From JBBSHE01 sp038253325 (lineage in GTDB: Bacteria; Actinomycetota; Actinomycetes; Propionibacteriales; Nocardioidaceae): a DNA stretch of 64,000 nucleotides. Position numbers and translations under genes: made by a program. Below are positions 41,366 to 49,910 of this stretch, piece by piece. The notes below the pieces were generated by a model, which saw only the letters and a list, made by a program, of their open reading frames with translations, was not told the origin of the DNA and made no database searches. How positions within the stretch are numbered: the first letter of the stretch is position 1; the number at the start of each line of letters is the position of its first letter. The stretch is from assembly GCA_038253325.1 (NCBI GenBank), contig JBBSHE010000008.1, positions 1-64,000 on the forward strand, written 5' to 3'.

Positions 41366-41427
41366 TGGGTACCTCGCGGTAAGCGACTCGACGTGCAGCG
41401 TCATCGTCGCCGAGCGAGGAGGACGGG

Positions 41428-42432
41428 ATGGTGCGGCTTCGGACGGTGTCCCCCAACGATGTCGGGTGGACCCGCCGCCGTCACGGTCGCGGGTTCACGT
41501 ACCTCGACGAGACGGGCATCGCGTTGAGACTTGTCGACCGAGACCGGTGCGTCGCGCTGGTGATCCCTCCGGCCTGGCAGGACGTCTGGATCTGCCGGTT
41601 CGCCAACGGCCACATCCAGGCCACCGGAAGCGACGACGCCGGGCGTACCCAGTACATCTACCACCCGGACTGGCGGGTGCGGCGCGACCTGGCAAAGCAC
41701 GAGCGGGTACTCAAGGTGGCGCGCCGGCTGCCTCGGGCGCGCAAGCGGGTCGCGGCCGACCTGGACCTACCCGGCATGCCTCGCGAGCGGACCCTGGCCG
41801 CGGCCTTCCGGCTGCTCGACCTCGGCTTCTTCCGGGTCGGCAACGACTCATACACCGAGCACGGGAGCTACGGGTTGTCGACCCTGCACAAGGAGCATGT
41901 GGTCGTGCACAAGGACCATCTCGAGTTCGACTTCATGGCCAAGTCCGGAAAGGAGCAGCACATCGTCATCTACGACGATCAGGTCCGTGCCGTGGCGTTG
42001 ACGTTGCGACGACGACGGTCCGGCATCGAACTGCTCGCGTACCAGGAGGGTCGGAGATGGCGTGACGTCAAGAGCGACGACGTCAACGCGTACGTCCGCG
42101 AGGTGATCGGGGACGAGATGTCGGCGAAGGACTTCCGGACCTGGCATGCGACCGTGCTCGCCGCGGTCGCCCTCGCGGTGTCGGTCGAGGCCGCGTCGAA
42201 CCAGTCGGCACGCAAGCGCGCGATCGCCCGCGCCATGCGCGAGGTAGCCGACTACCTGGGCAACACCCCAGCGGTGGCGCGGGCGTCGTACGTCGATCCG
42301 CGGGTCGTCGACCTGTTCGAGAAGGGGGTCACGATCGTGCATGCATTGCCGATGCTCGGTGAGGGCGCTGATGACGGGGCGCCGGCAACCCACGGCGCAA
42401 TCGAACGAGCGGTGCTCAAGCTGCTCAGCTGA
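41428..42432 (+). CDS. DNA topoisomerase IB
   Basis: The 334-residue protein is a bacterial (poxvirus-like) topoisomerase IB: N-terminal domain with IPPAWQDVWIC and GRTQYIYHP, and a catalytic domain with RVGNDSYTEHGSYGLSTL, HVVVHKDHLEFDFMAKSGKE, FRTWHATVLAA and the nucleophile Tyr288 (RASYVDPRVVDLF). It relaxes supercoils by a 3'-phosphotyrosyl link. The ATG has GAGGAGGA upstream. It is convergent with ahpE, overlapping by 8 nt. It is right next to the island edge, but its backbone-like form gives no sign of recent transfer. Confidence 0.92.
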   Translation: MVRLRTVSPNDVGWTRRRHGRGFTYLDETGIALRLVDRDRCVALVIPPAWQDVWICRFANGHIQATGSDDAGRTQYIYHPDWRVRRDLAKHERVLKVARRLPRARKRVAADLDLPGMPRERTLAAAFRLLDLGFFRVGNDSYTEHGSYGLSTLHKEHVVVHKDHLEFDFMAKSGKEQHIVIYDDQVRAVALTLRRRRSGIELLAYQEGRRWRDVKSDDVNAYVREVIGDEMSAKDFRTWHATVLAAVALAVSVEAASNQSARKRAIARAMREVADYLGNTPAVARASYVDPRVVDLFEKGVTIVHALPMLGEGADDGAPATHGAIERAVLKLLS

Positions 42433-42883
42433 TCGCCTTCAGCGCAGCCTGGTAGTCCGCCAGCTTCCGGGCCTCGTCGATGCCGTGGTGGACCCGCCAG
42501 CGCAGCATCCCGCCACGGTCGACGACGAAGGTCCCACGCTCCGCACAACCGGCGACGTCGTTGAACACGCGGTACGCCCTCGCGACCGCGCCGTGCGGCC
42601 AATAGTCGCTGAGCAGCGAGAATGCGTACCCCTCACGGTCTGCGTAGGCGCGAAGAGCGAAGAAGTGGTCGCAGGAGATCGCCACGGTCACGACGTCGTC
42701 GTTCTCGAAATCAGCAACGCTGTCCCGGATCTCGCGGAGCTCGCTCGTGCAGATCCCGCTGAATGCGAACGGGTAGAAGACCACGACGACCTTCTTGCCC
42801 CGCAGGGACGACAACGAAACTGATTGGCCGTGCTGGTTCTTCAGCTCGAAATCCGGCGCCGGCTGGCCGACCTGCAACGTCAT
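42425..42883 (-). CDS. ahpE: AhpE-like one-cysteine peroxiredoxin
   Basis: The 152-residue protein has a thioredoxin-like fold with peroxidatic Cys45 in FYPFAFSGICTSEL and later RVFNDVAGCAERGTFVVD. The pattern and its place near DUF3052 and aceE match Rv2238c AhpE of Mycobacterium. It reduces peroxides and is itself reduced by mycoredoxin or mycothiol. ATG 42883 was chosen; an in-frame GTG eight codons upstream (42907) is possible. The second Cys in AGCAERG could act as resolving Cys, which AhpE of Mycobacterium lacks. Confidence 0.87.
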   Translation of the reverse strand: MTLQVGQPAPDFELKNQHGQSVSLSSLRGKKVVVVFYPFAFSGICTSELREIRDSVADFENDDVVTVAISCDHFFALRAYADREGYAFSLLSDYWPHGAVARAYRVFNDVAGCAERGTFVVDRGGMLRWRVHHGIDEARKLADYQAALKAIS

Positions 42884-42941
42884 CGGCTGGTCGGTCCCTG
42901 ACGTCACGACGGCCTCCGGAAACTCGCGATTGTGGAACGCC

Positions 42942-43379
42942 CTAGCGGCGCTCGGCTCGACGCGACCTCGGTGCGACCAGCTTGGTGGCCGTCCAGTCCG
43001 GGCCGGCGGCGAGACTCGTCGTGGTCGCCAGGCCCGCAGTCGGGGCCGCTTCGGAGATGTCGCTGGCGTCCACAAAGTTGGAAGCGCCGACCTTCGGCGT
43101 GAGCAGCCAGATCATTCCGCCGTCAGCGAGGTCCGTCAACGCGTCGACGAGACCGTCGACCAGGTCCCCGTCGTCATCGCGCCACCAGACGATCACCGCG
43201 TCCACCACGTTGCCGTAGTCGTCGCCGACGAGACCCGAGCCGACGATGGCCTCGACGGATGCCCGCAACTCGTTGTCGACGTCTTCATCCCAGCCGAGCT
43301 CCTGCACGATCATCCCCGGCTGGAACCCGAAGCGCCCGGCAGGTCCGTTGGTGTTTGCGCCACCTTCGGTCGCGCTCAC
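42942..43379 (-). CDS. DUF3052 family protein
   Basis: The ~145-residue protein has the family's core: GFQPGMIVQELGWDEDVDNELRASVE, VDAVIVWWRDDDGDLVDGL, and GGMIWLLTPKVG ending in TSLAAGPDWTATKLVAPR. The family is restricted to actinobacteria, is of unknown function, and resembles a fold of SAM-fold-like regulators. GTG 43379 (VSATEGG) fits the usual N-terminus and has AGGTGG upstream; ATG 43442 is possible. It is placed between ahpE and aceE, as Rv2239c. Confidence 0.85.
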   Translation of the reverse strand: MSATEGGANTNGPAGRFGFQPGMIVQELGWDEDVDNELRASVEAIVGSGLVGDDYGNVVDAVIVWWRDDDGDLVDGLVDALTDLADGGMIWLLTPKVGASNFVDASDISEAAPTAGLATTTSLAAGPDWTATKLVAPRSRRAERR

Positions 43380-43662
43380 GCGATGCCACCTCGTCTCGAT
43401 CATCCGGGGACTCGCCCGCGAGTCCGACATTGCGTAGTTCACCGCGTTCGGTGATCCACCGCAAGTCCGGGCACGAACTCCGGGCCTGCAGACACCCGGC
43501 TTCGAACCGTCCGCGACGGCGCATTCGATACCCGCTGGTAAGCATGGAGCGGGTGGGTCGTACGGGCGTAAGTGAGAGGATGGGACGAGACGACGCCACC
43601 CGCCACTCGGCGCCGTACCCGATCATCCGAACTGACCAGGTATCGAGGAAGAGGAGCCGTTC

Positions 43663-46428
43663 GTGGCACCCGCAAGTGAACGCATTCCCGTCATCCACGA
43701 GGGCCTGCCGACGCAGCTCCCGGACATCGACACCGAGGAGACCCAGGAATGGCTGGACTCGTTGGATGCGCTGACCAACCAACGCGGCCGGCAGCGAGCC
43801 AGGTACGTCATGCTCAAGCTGCTCGAGCGCGCGCGCGAGATGCAGGTCGGCGTTCCGGCCCTGCGGAGCACCGACTACATCAACACGATCCCGCCAGAAC
43901 GTGAGCCGTGGTTCCCCGGCAACGAGTACATCGAGCGTCGCATCCGCGCGTTCATTCGCTGGAACGCCGCAGTCATGGTTTCGCGGGCGAACCGGCCCGG
44001 CCTCAGCGTCGGCGGCCACATCGCGACGTACCAGAGCGCGGCCAGCCTTTACGAAGTCGGCTTCAACCACTTCTTCCGCGGCAAGGACCACCCGGGTGGC
44101 GGTGACCAGGTCTACATCCAGGGTCACGCCTCCCCCGGCATCTACGCGCGGGCGTACCTGGAGGGTCGGCTGAGCGAGGACCAGCTCGACAACTTCCGGC
44201 AGGAGGTGTCCCACGGACCGGGCAACGGACTGTCGTCGTACCCGCACCCGCGGCTGATGCCGGACTTCTGGGAGTTTCCCACGGTCTCGATGGGGCTGAC
44301 CGCGCTGAACGCGATCTACCAGGCGCGGTTCAACCGTTACCTGCAAAACCGCGGCATCAAGGACACCAGCCAGCAGCACGTATGGGCGTTCCTCGGCGAC
44401 GGGGAGATGGGTGAGCCGGAATCCCTCGGCGCGATCGGGGTCGCCGCACGCGAGGAGCTCGACAACCTCACGTTCGTGATCAACTGCAATCTCCAGCAGC
44501 TCGACGGCCCGGTGCGCGGAAACGGCAAGATCATCCAGGAGCTCGAGGCGTACTTCCGAGGCGCCGGGTGGAACGTGATCAAGGTCGTCTGGGGACGTGA
44601 GTGGGACGCCCTGCTGGCAAAGGACGTCGACGGCGTGCTCGTCAACCAGATGAACCGCACGCCGGACGGCCAGTTCCAGACCTACTCCGTCGAGACCGGC
44701 GCGTACATCCGCGAGCACTTCTTCGGTGGCGACCAGCGGCTCGCCAAGCTCGCCGAGGACCTGAGCGACGAAGACCTGCGCAAGCTGCCGCGCGGCGGTC
44801 ACGACTACCGCAAGGTGTACGGAGCGTTCGAGTCGGCGACCAAGCACGTCGGGCAGCCGACCGTGATCCTCGCCAAGACGATCAAGGGCTGGACGATCGA
44901 GGCACTCGAGGGCCGCAACGCCACCCACCAGATGAAGAAGCTCACCAAGGCCGACCTCAAGACGTTCCGTGACCGACTGTACCTGCCGATCAGCGACGAG
45001 CAGATCGACAGCTCCGACGTGGCGCCGTTCTATCACCCCGGCGTCGACAGCGAAGAGATCCAGTACATGCGCGACCGGCGTCACGAGCTGGGTGGCCCGC
45101 TTCCGCGGCGCAAGGTCGACCCGACGGTCGTGAAGCTGCCTGGAGACCCCGTCTACAGCGAGCTCAAGAAGGGGTCCGGCAAGCAGCAGGTGGCGACCAC
45201 GATGGCGTTCGTCCGCCAGCTTCGTGACCTGATGAAAGACCCGGAGATCGGACACCGGATCGTACCGATCGCGCCCGACGAGTACCGCACGTTCGGGATG
45301 GACTCGATGTTCCCGACTGCGAAGGTCTACAGTCCGCACGGCCAGATGTACGACTCGGTGGACCGCCGACTGCTGCTCGCGTACAAGGAGTCACCGCAGG
45401 GCCAGATGCTGCACGAGGGGATCAGCGAGGCGGGAGCCGTAGCGTCGGCGACCGCGGCGGGGTCGGCCTACGCGACGCACGGCGAGCCGATGATCCCGGT
45501 GTACATCTTCTACTCGATGTTCGGCTTCCAGCGGACCGGCGACTCGATCTGGGCGATGGCCGACCAGCTGGCACGGGGGTTCCTGATCGGGGCGACCGCG
45601 GGGCGTACCACCTTGACCGGCGAGGGATTACAGCACGCCGACGGCCACTCGCCGCTGCTGGCAGCGACGAACCCGGCCGTGGTGACGTATGACCCGGCAT
45701 GGGCGTACGAGCTCGGACACATCGTCCGCAGCGGGCTCGAGCGGATGTACGGGTCGACCGAAGAGCATCCTCATGGCGAGAACGTCATCTTCTACATCAC
45801 CGTCTACAACGAGCCGGTGGTCCAGCCTGCCGAGCCGGACAACCTCGACGTCGATGGACTGCTCAAGGGTCTGTACTTCGGTCAGCGCAGCCCGATCGCC
45901 GACCGCGACGACGTCGCCCACAGCCACGTGCTCGCCTCCGGCGTCGCGATGCCGTGGGCGTTGAAGGCGCAGCAGATCCTTGCCGACGACTACGGCGTGG
46001 CCGCGCACGTCTGGTCGGTCACGTCGTGGAACGAGCTCGCCCGGGAGGCGGTCGACGTCGAGAGGTGGAACCTCAACCACCCGTCGGAGCAGCCGCGCGT
46101 GCCATACGTGACGCAGCGCCTCGACGGCCTCGGCGGACCGATCCTCGGCGTGACCGACTACATGCGCGCCGTCCCCGACCAGATCGCCCGCTGGGTACCC
46201 GGTCCCTGGCAGTCGCTGGGCGCCGACGGGTTCGGCTTCGCCGACACCAGGGCCGCGGCACGGCGGTTCTTCCAGATCGATGCACAGTCGGTGGTGGTGG
46301 CTACCCTCGAGGCGCTCGCGGCCCGTGGCGAGGTCAAGCCGGAAGCGGCCCAGGAGGCGTACGACCGGTTCCGCCTCGGCGACCCCCAGGCGGTTGCCGA
46401 CGTCCCGCAGGAGGGTGCCCCCGCCTGA
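43663..46428 (+). CDS. aceE: Pyruvate dehydrogenase E1 component (homodimeric)
   Basis: The 921-residue protein is the homodimeric E1 with thiamine-diphosphate motif GDGEMGEPESLGAIG...NLQQLDGP, the N-terminal LRSTDYINTIPPEREPWFPG and the C-terminal VTSWNELAREAVDVERWN. It decarboxylates pyruvate and acetylates lipoyl-E2, giving acetyl-CoA, which feeds the fatty-acid genes downstream. The start is a GTG with GAAGAGGAG upstream. It stands as in Mycobacterium (Rv2241) just before the PucR-type regulator and fabD, here separated by four inserted genes. Confidence 0.96.
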   Translation: MAPASERIPVIHEGLPTQLPDIDTEETQEWLDSLDALTNQRGRQRARYVMLKLLERAREMQVGVPALRSTDYINTIPPEREPWFPGNEYIERRIRAFIRWNAAVMVSRANRPGLSVGGHIATYQSAASLYEVGFNHFFRGKDHPGGGDQVYIQGHASPGIYARAYLEGRLSEDQLDNFRQEVSHGPGNGLSSYPHPRLMPDFWEFPTVSMGLTALNAIYQARFNRYLQNRGIKDTSQQHVWAFLGDGEMGEPESLGAIGVAAREELDNLTFVINCNLQQLDGPVRGNGKIIQELEAYFRGAGWNVIKVVWGREWDALLAKDVDGVLVNQMNRTPDGQFQTYSVETGAYIREHFFGGDQRLAKLAEDLSDEDLRKLPRGGHDYRKVYGAFESATKHVGQPTVILAKTIKGWTIEALEGRNATHQMKKLTKADLKTFRDRLYLPISDEQIDSSDVAPFYHPGVDSEEIQYMRDRRHELGGPLPRRKVDPTVVKLPGDPVYSELKKGSGKQQVATTMAFVRQLRDLMKDPEIGHRIVPIAPDEYRTFGMDSMFPTAKVYSPHGQMYDSVDRRLLLAYKESPQGQMLHEGISEAGAVASATAAGSAYATHGEPMIPVYIFYSMFGFQRTGDSIWAMADQLARGFLIGATAGRTTLTGEGLQHADGHSPLLAATNPAVVTYDPAWAYELGHIVRSGLERMYGSTEEHPHGENVIFYITVYNEPVVQPAEPDNLDVDGLLKGLYFGQRSPIADRDDVAHSHVLASGVAMPWALKAQQILADDYGVAAHVWSVTSWNELAREAVDVERWNLNHPSEQPRVPYVTQRLDGLGGPILGVTDYMRAVPDQIARWVPGPWQSLGADGFGFADTRAAARRFFQIDAQSVVVATLEALAARGEVKPEAAQEAYDRFRLGDPQAVADVPQEGAPA

Positions 46429-46484
46429 CCGCCGCGGCGGCTGCGGAGTGGGTGCTCAGCAAGTTGCTCGAGCGGGGGTCTCGC

Positions 46485-47504
46485 TCAGCGTTTGGCGTGC
46501 GCCCACTCGAGCACACGGTCGAGCGGCCAGGTGGTCACGATGCGGTCGACGGGTACGTCATTGTCAACCGCGCGGGCCGCGCCGTAGTCGAGGAAGTCCA
46601 GCTGGCCCGGGGCGTGCGCGTCGGTGTCGATGCTGAACAGGCAGCCGGCTTCGATCGCCAAGGCGATCAGCCGGCTCGGTGGGTCCCGCCGCTCGGGCCG
46701 CGAGTTGATCTCGACCGCGACGTCGAACTGCGCACATGCCGCGAACACGATCTCCGGGTCGAACTGCGACTCCGGCCGGAGCCCGCGCGTACCCTCGACC
46801 AGACGCCCGGTGCAGTGACCGAGCACGTTCGTGAACGGGTTGGAGATCGCGGCCACCATCCGGTACGTCATCGCGTCGGCGTCCATCCGCAGCTTCGAGT
46901 GCACGCTGGCCACGACGACGTCGAGCTGTGAAAGCATCTCCGTGGACTGGTCGAGCCCGCCGTCCTCGAGGATGTCGACCTCGATCGCCGGCAACATCCG
47001 GAAGTCGTCGTACGACGCGTTCAGCTCGTCGACCACCTTCAGCTGCTCGGCAAGGCGCTCGGCATTGAGACCGTTGGCAACCGTGAGCCGCGGAGAGTGG
47101 TCGGTCAGTGCCTGGTACTCGCGCCCGAGCCGATGCGCCGTTTCCGCCATCTCGTCGATCGGCGAACCGCCGTCCGACCAGTCGGAGTGGCTGTGCAGGT
47201 CACCGCGGAGCAGTCCGCGGACCGGATCGCCACCGTCGGCCAGCGGCCCGTTGCCCCGTTCCCGGAGCTCGGCGAGGTACGGGGGTACGTCGTCGCGAAC
47301 CGCCTCTGTGATCACCGCTGCGGTCTTCGCACCGACCCGCTTGAGATCCGTCAGCGTGCCGTTGGCGGTCCGGTCGGCGAGCTCGTCGGCGGACAGGCCG
47401 GCGATGGCTGCGGCGGCTCCGCGATAGGCCTGGACCTTGTAGGTCGAGGCTCGCTCACGCTCCAGCCAGAACCCGATCTCGTTCAAGGCCTGTCCCGGAT
47501 CCAC
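46485..47504 (-). CDS. PHP-domain phosphoesterase with helix-hairpin-helix N-terminus (PolX C-terminal-like)
   Basis: The 339-residue protein has a short HhH-like segment (LKRVGAKTAAVITEAV) and then a PHP domain: GDLHSHSDWSDGG (His pair and Asp), ALTDHSPRL, AIEVDILEDG, VVASVHSKLRM, VLGHCTGRL, VAVEINSRPERRDPP and FSIDTDAHAPGQLDFL. The domain matches the C-terminus of PolX DNA polymerases without the polymerase part. It probably hydrolyses phosphoesters with a trinuclear metal centre; substrate is not known. It is convergent with aceE. Confidence 0.88.
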   Translation of the reverse strand: MDPGQALNEIGFWLERERASTYKVQAYRGAAAAIAGLSADELADRTANGTLTDLKRVGAKTAAVITEAVRDDVPPYLAELRERGNGPLADGGDPVRGLLRGDLHSHSDWSDGGSPIDEMAETAHRLGREYQALTDHSPRLTVANGLNAERLAEQLKVVDELNASYDDFRMLPAIEVDILEDGGLDQSTEMLSQLDVVVASVHSKLRMDADAMTYRMVAAISNPFTNVLGHCTGRLVEGTRGLRPESQFDPEIVFAACAQFDVAVEINSRPERRDPPSRLIALAIEAGCLFSIDTDAHAPGQLDFLDYGAARAVDNDVPVDRIVTTWPLDRVLEWAHAKR

Positions 47505-47537
47505 TCCCCCATGCTGCCCTACCAGCGGGAGGACGTC

Positions 47538-48290
47538 TCAAGACAAGAAGTCGAGCAGGAGCGCGGCTGTACGCTCCGGGTCCTCGAGGTTCGGCAGGTG
47601 GGCAACGTCCGACCACTCGACCAGCCGACTGTCCGGTATCCCGGCCTCGAGGTGGCGGGCCACGTCGCGGAAGTAGTCCAGGTCGAGTCCGCCGGTGACG
47701 ACCAAGGTCGGGCACCTGACGTCGGAGGGGTCGACGTCGACGGGGATCGCGTCCGATGGGGCGTCCAGCTTGTCGGCTTGGATCTGGACCTCGAAAGTGT
47801 GCGCCTGCATCTCCCGGACGAACCCTCTGGTCTCTTCCGACGCGCGAGGCCCAAGCCAGGTCGAGACGTTGAGCTCGACGGCGCCGTCGATGTCGCCGGC
47901 TTCGATCAGCTGCTCCTCGCGCTGCTCGAACACTTCGGCATCCGGCGTCTGATCGAGACCGTGGTACGCGGGACACAGCAGTCCGAGGCGAGCGACCCTG
48001 GCCGGGTGGGTCACCGCGGTCTCCAACGCGACGCGACCGCCGTACGACGCGCCGACGATCGCCACGCTCTCGAGTCCGAGGTGATCGAGCAGCGCGATCA
48101 CGTCGTCGGCGTCGGAGAAACGGCCCGGCTCGGGCGGGCTGTCACCGAACCCGCGAAGATCCGGCCACACGACCAGGAACCGGTCGGCGAGCGCAGGCAC
48201 CTGTGGCTCCCACATCCGCCGGTCCGCAACCGAGGAGTGCAAGAGCACGACCGGGCGACCTGCTCCGGCAACGTCATGCGAAAGTAACAT
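47538..48290 (-). CDS. Alpha/beta hydrolase
   Basis: The 250-residue core has oxyanion VVLLHSSVADRRMW, WPDLRGFGDSPPEP, nucleophile GASYGGR (Ser), and C-terminal VVTGGLDLDYF and SDVAHLPNLEDP (Asp/His). It is like 3-oxoadipate enol-lactonase type hydrolases. The start is probably ATG 48290 (MLLSHDVAGAGRPVV); an upstream ATG at 48329 adds 13 residues. It is divergent from acylphosphatase. Substrate is unknown. Confidence 0.85.
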   Translation of the reverse strand: MLLSHDVAGAGRPVVLLHSSVADRRMWEPQVPALADRFLVVWPDLRGFGDSPPEPGRFSDADDVIALLDHLGLESVAIVGASYGGRVALETAVTHPARVARLGLLCPAYHGLDQTPDAEVFEQREEQLIEAGDIDGAVELNVSTWLGPRASEETRGFVREMQAHTFEVQIQADKLDAPSDAIPVDVDPSDVRCPTLVVTGGLDLDYFRDVARHLEAGIPDSRLVEWSDVAHLPNLEDPERTAALLLDFLS

Positions 48291-48383
48291 CGGATCGACC
48301 TTAGCCGGGCGCACATCGAGCGTTCCCATCGGTTTACGCGGATGTACGATCCTCGCCGTGTTACCAGGGAGGGAGGCCGAACC

Positions 48384-48650
48384 GTGGTTCGCCGACACGT
48401 CATCGTCCGCGGGAGCGTACAGGGGGTGTTCTTCCGGTCGGACTGCCGCGACGAGGCCTCGCGCCATGGGGTGAGCGGCTGGATCGCGAACCGTTCCGAC
48501 GGCGCCGTCGAGGCCGTCTTCGAGGGCCAACCTGACGCAGTCGATGCGATGACGGCCTGGGTACGTCACGGCTCGCGCCACGCCTCGGTCGACTCCGTCG
48601 AAGTGTCCGACGAGGATCCGACGGGCGAGTCGGGCTTCGCCGTCAAGTGA
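48384..48650 (+). CDS. acyP: Acylphosphatase
   Basis: The 88-residue protein has the catalytic Arg in IVRGSVQGVFFR and Asn in GWIANRSDGAVEAVFEG, the two invariant residues of the family, which hydrolyses acyl phosphates. The GTG at 48384 follows GGGAGGGAG at about 8 nt and gives the typical length. It lies 25 nt upstream of fasR and may be in the same transcript. Confidence 0.93.
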   Translation: MVRRHVIVRGSVQGVFFRSDCRDEASRHGVSGWIANRSDGAVEAVFEGQPDAVDAMTAWVRHGSRHASVDSVEVSDEDPTGESGFAVK

Positions 48651-48675
48651 TTGGAGGCGGTATTAGGCTCCGACC

Positions 48676-49842
48676 ATGGGTATGGCGTCGCGCGCGTCGA
48701 TCGCCGGCCGCCTCGAGCGGTCCGTCGACGCGCTCACCCGCGCGGCAATGAGCCAGATGGCGGCCCAGCTGCCCTGGTTCCGACAGCTCGCGGACGAGGA
48801 CCGTACCTGGATCGAGGTCATCACTCGAAACGGCGTGCTGGCCTTCGTCCGCTGGTTCGAACGGCCGGGGGCCGAGGTGACGAACGCGACAATCGACGTC
48901 TTCGGCACCGCTCCGCAGGCGCTCGCCAGCAACATCACGCTGCGGCAGACCGTCGAGATGGTCCGGACGACGATCGACGTCGTCGAAAGGGTCACCCCCG
49001 AACTTCTCGGCAAGGCGGACGGCGAGGTCGTCCAAGACGCCATCTTGTTGTTCTCTCGCGAGGTCGCGTTCGCGGCGGCCGACGTGTACGCCCGCGCGGC
49101 CGAGCTGCGTGGCGCCTGGGACGCCCGGCTCGAAGCACTGATCGTGGACTCGGTCCTGCGCGGCGAGGCGGACGAGGGCATGCGCAGCCGGGCAACGGCT
49201 CTGGGGTGGGTTTCGACGAGCGGCGTGGCCGTCGTGTTCGGACCCGCGCCGAGCGACGACGCGACCGTGGTCGACCAGGTCAAGAAGTCGGCGCGTGCGC
49301 ACCGTCTCGACGCGCTGTGCTCGGTGCAAGGTGACCGGCTGGTCGCGGTTCTCGGTGGCGTCGTCGACGCCGACAAGGCTGCCGCAGTCGTCGCCGACCA
49401 CTTCGGACCGGGGCATGTCGTCATCGGACCCGTCGTCGACGACCTGCTCGCGGCGAACGTCTCGGCCCGTTCCGCCGCGGCCGGCTTCCGGGCCGCACCG
49501 GCCTGGCCGTACGCGCCACGACCGGTGTCGAGCGAGGACCTGCTGCCCGAACGCGCGCTGTCCGGCGACGGCCACGCCCGCCGACAGCTGGTCAGCTCCG
49601 TGTATCAACCGCTCGTGGCCGCCGGTCCCGCGCTGCTCGAGACCGCCGGGACGTTCTTGGAGACGGGCGGGGCGATCGAGGCGACCAGCCGGGCATTGTT
49701 CGTGCACACGAACACGGTCCGCTACCGGCTCCGGCGGATCACCGACGTGACCGGGCTGTCGCCGGCGCACCCCCGGGAGGCGTACACGCTCCGGGTCGCG
49801 CTGTCGCTGGGCGGTCTGCTGACACCCGCGGCAGACTTGTAG
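48676..49842 (+). CDS. fasR: PucR-type regulator of fatty-acid synthesis
   Basis: The 388-residue protein has a helical N-terminus, a central GGDEF-like degenerate domain (~190-260) and a C-terminal PucR helix-turn-helix (HTH_30): IEATSRALFVHTNTVRYRLRRITDVTGL. It sits directly upstream of fabD. The Streptomyces protein at this place (FasR, SCO2386) activates the fabD-fabH-acp-fabF genes, and Rv2242 is the Mycobacterium equivalent; control of the genes downstream is therefore expected. It starts with ATG 48676, 25 nt after acyP. Confidence 0.9.
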   Translation: MGMASRASIAGRLERSVDALTRAAMSQMAAQLPWFRQLADEDRTWIEVITRNGVLAFVRWFERPGAEVTNATIDVFGTAPQALASNITLRQTVEMVRTTIDVVERVTPELLGKADGEVVQDAILLFSREVAFAAADVYARAAELRGAWDARLEALIVDSVLRGEADEGMRSRATALGWVSTSGVAVVFGPAPSDDATVVDQVKKSARAHRLDALCSVQGDRLVAVLGGVVDADKAAAVVADHFGPGHVVIGPVVDDLLAANVSARSAAAGFRAAPAWPYAPRPVSSEDLLPERALSGDGHARRQLVSSVYQPLVAAGPALLETAGTFLETGGAIEATSRALFVHTNTVRYRLRRITDVTGLSPAHPREAYTLRVALSLGGLLTPAADL

Positions 49843-49910
49843 GTAACCTCCAACGAAACGCCACGAACTTTCGTCCGCACTCGTGTCGGCATTTCGGCTG
49901 GCAACCCGGC

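Larger units (their letters stand above)
41011..41427. other. 417-nt intergenic region at the right edge of the island
   Basis: It holds the 14-nt copy of the tRNA 3' end (41091) and the second 51-nt hairpin repeat (41315), plus CGGATC/GATCCG arms around 41,128-41,145. The promoters of the divergent epimerase operon and the topoisomerase gene must be here. No gene can be supported; the open frame on the minus strand has no similarity to any known family. Confidence 0.6.

Noticed and set aside
40916..41404. Minus-strand open frame over the right island edge
   Set aside because: It consists of the hairpin repeat and the reverse frame of the epimerase start; the peptide shared with the copy-1 region comes only from the DNA repeat.
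43285..45339. 684-codon open frame opposite aceE
   Set aside because: Antisense shadow of a gene with complete ThDP-binding motifs; no domain in its translation.
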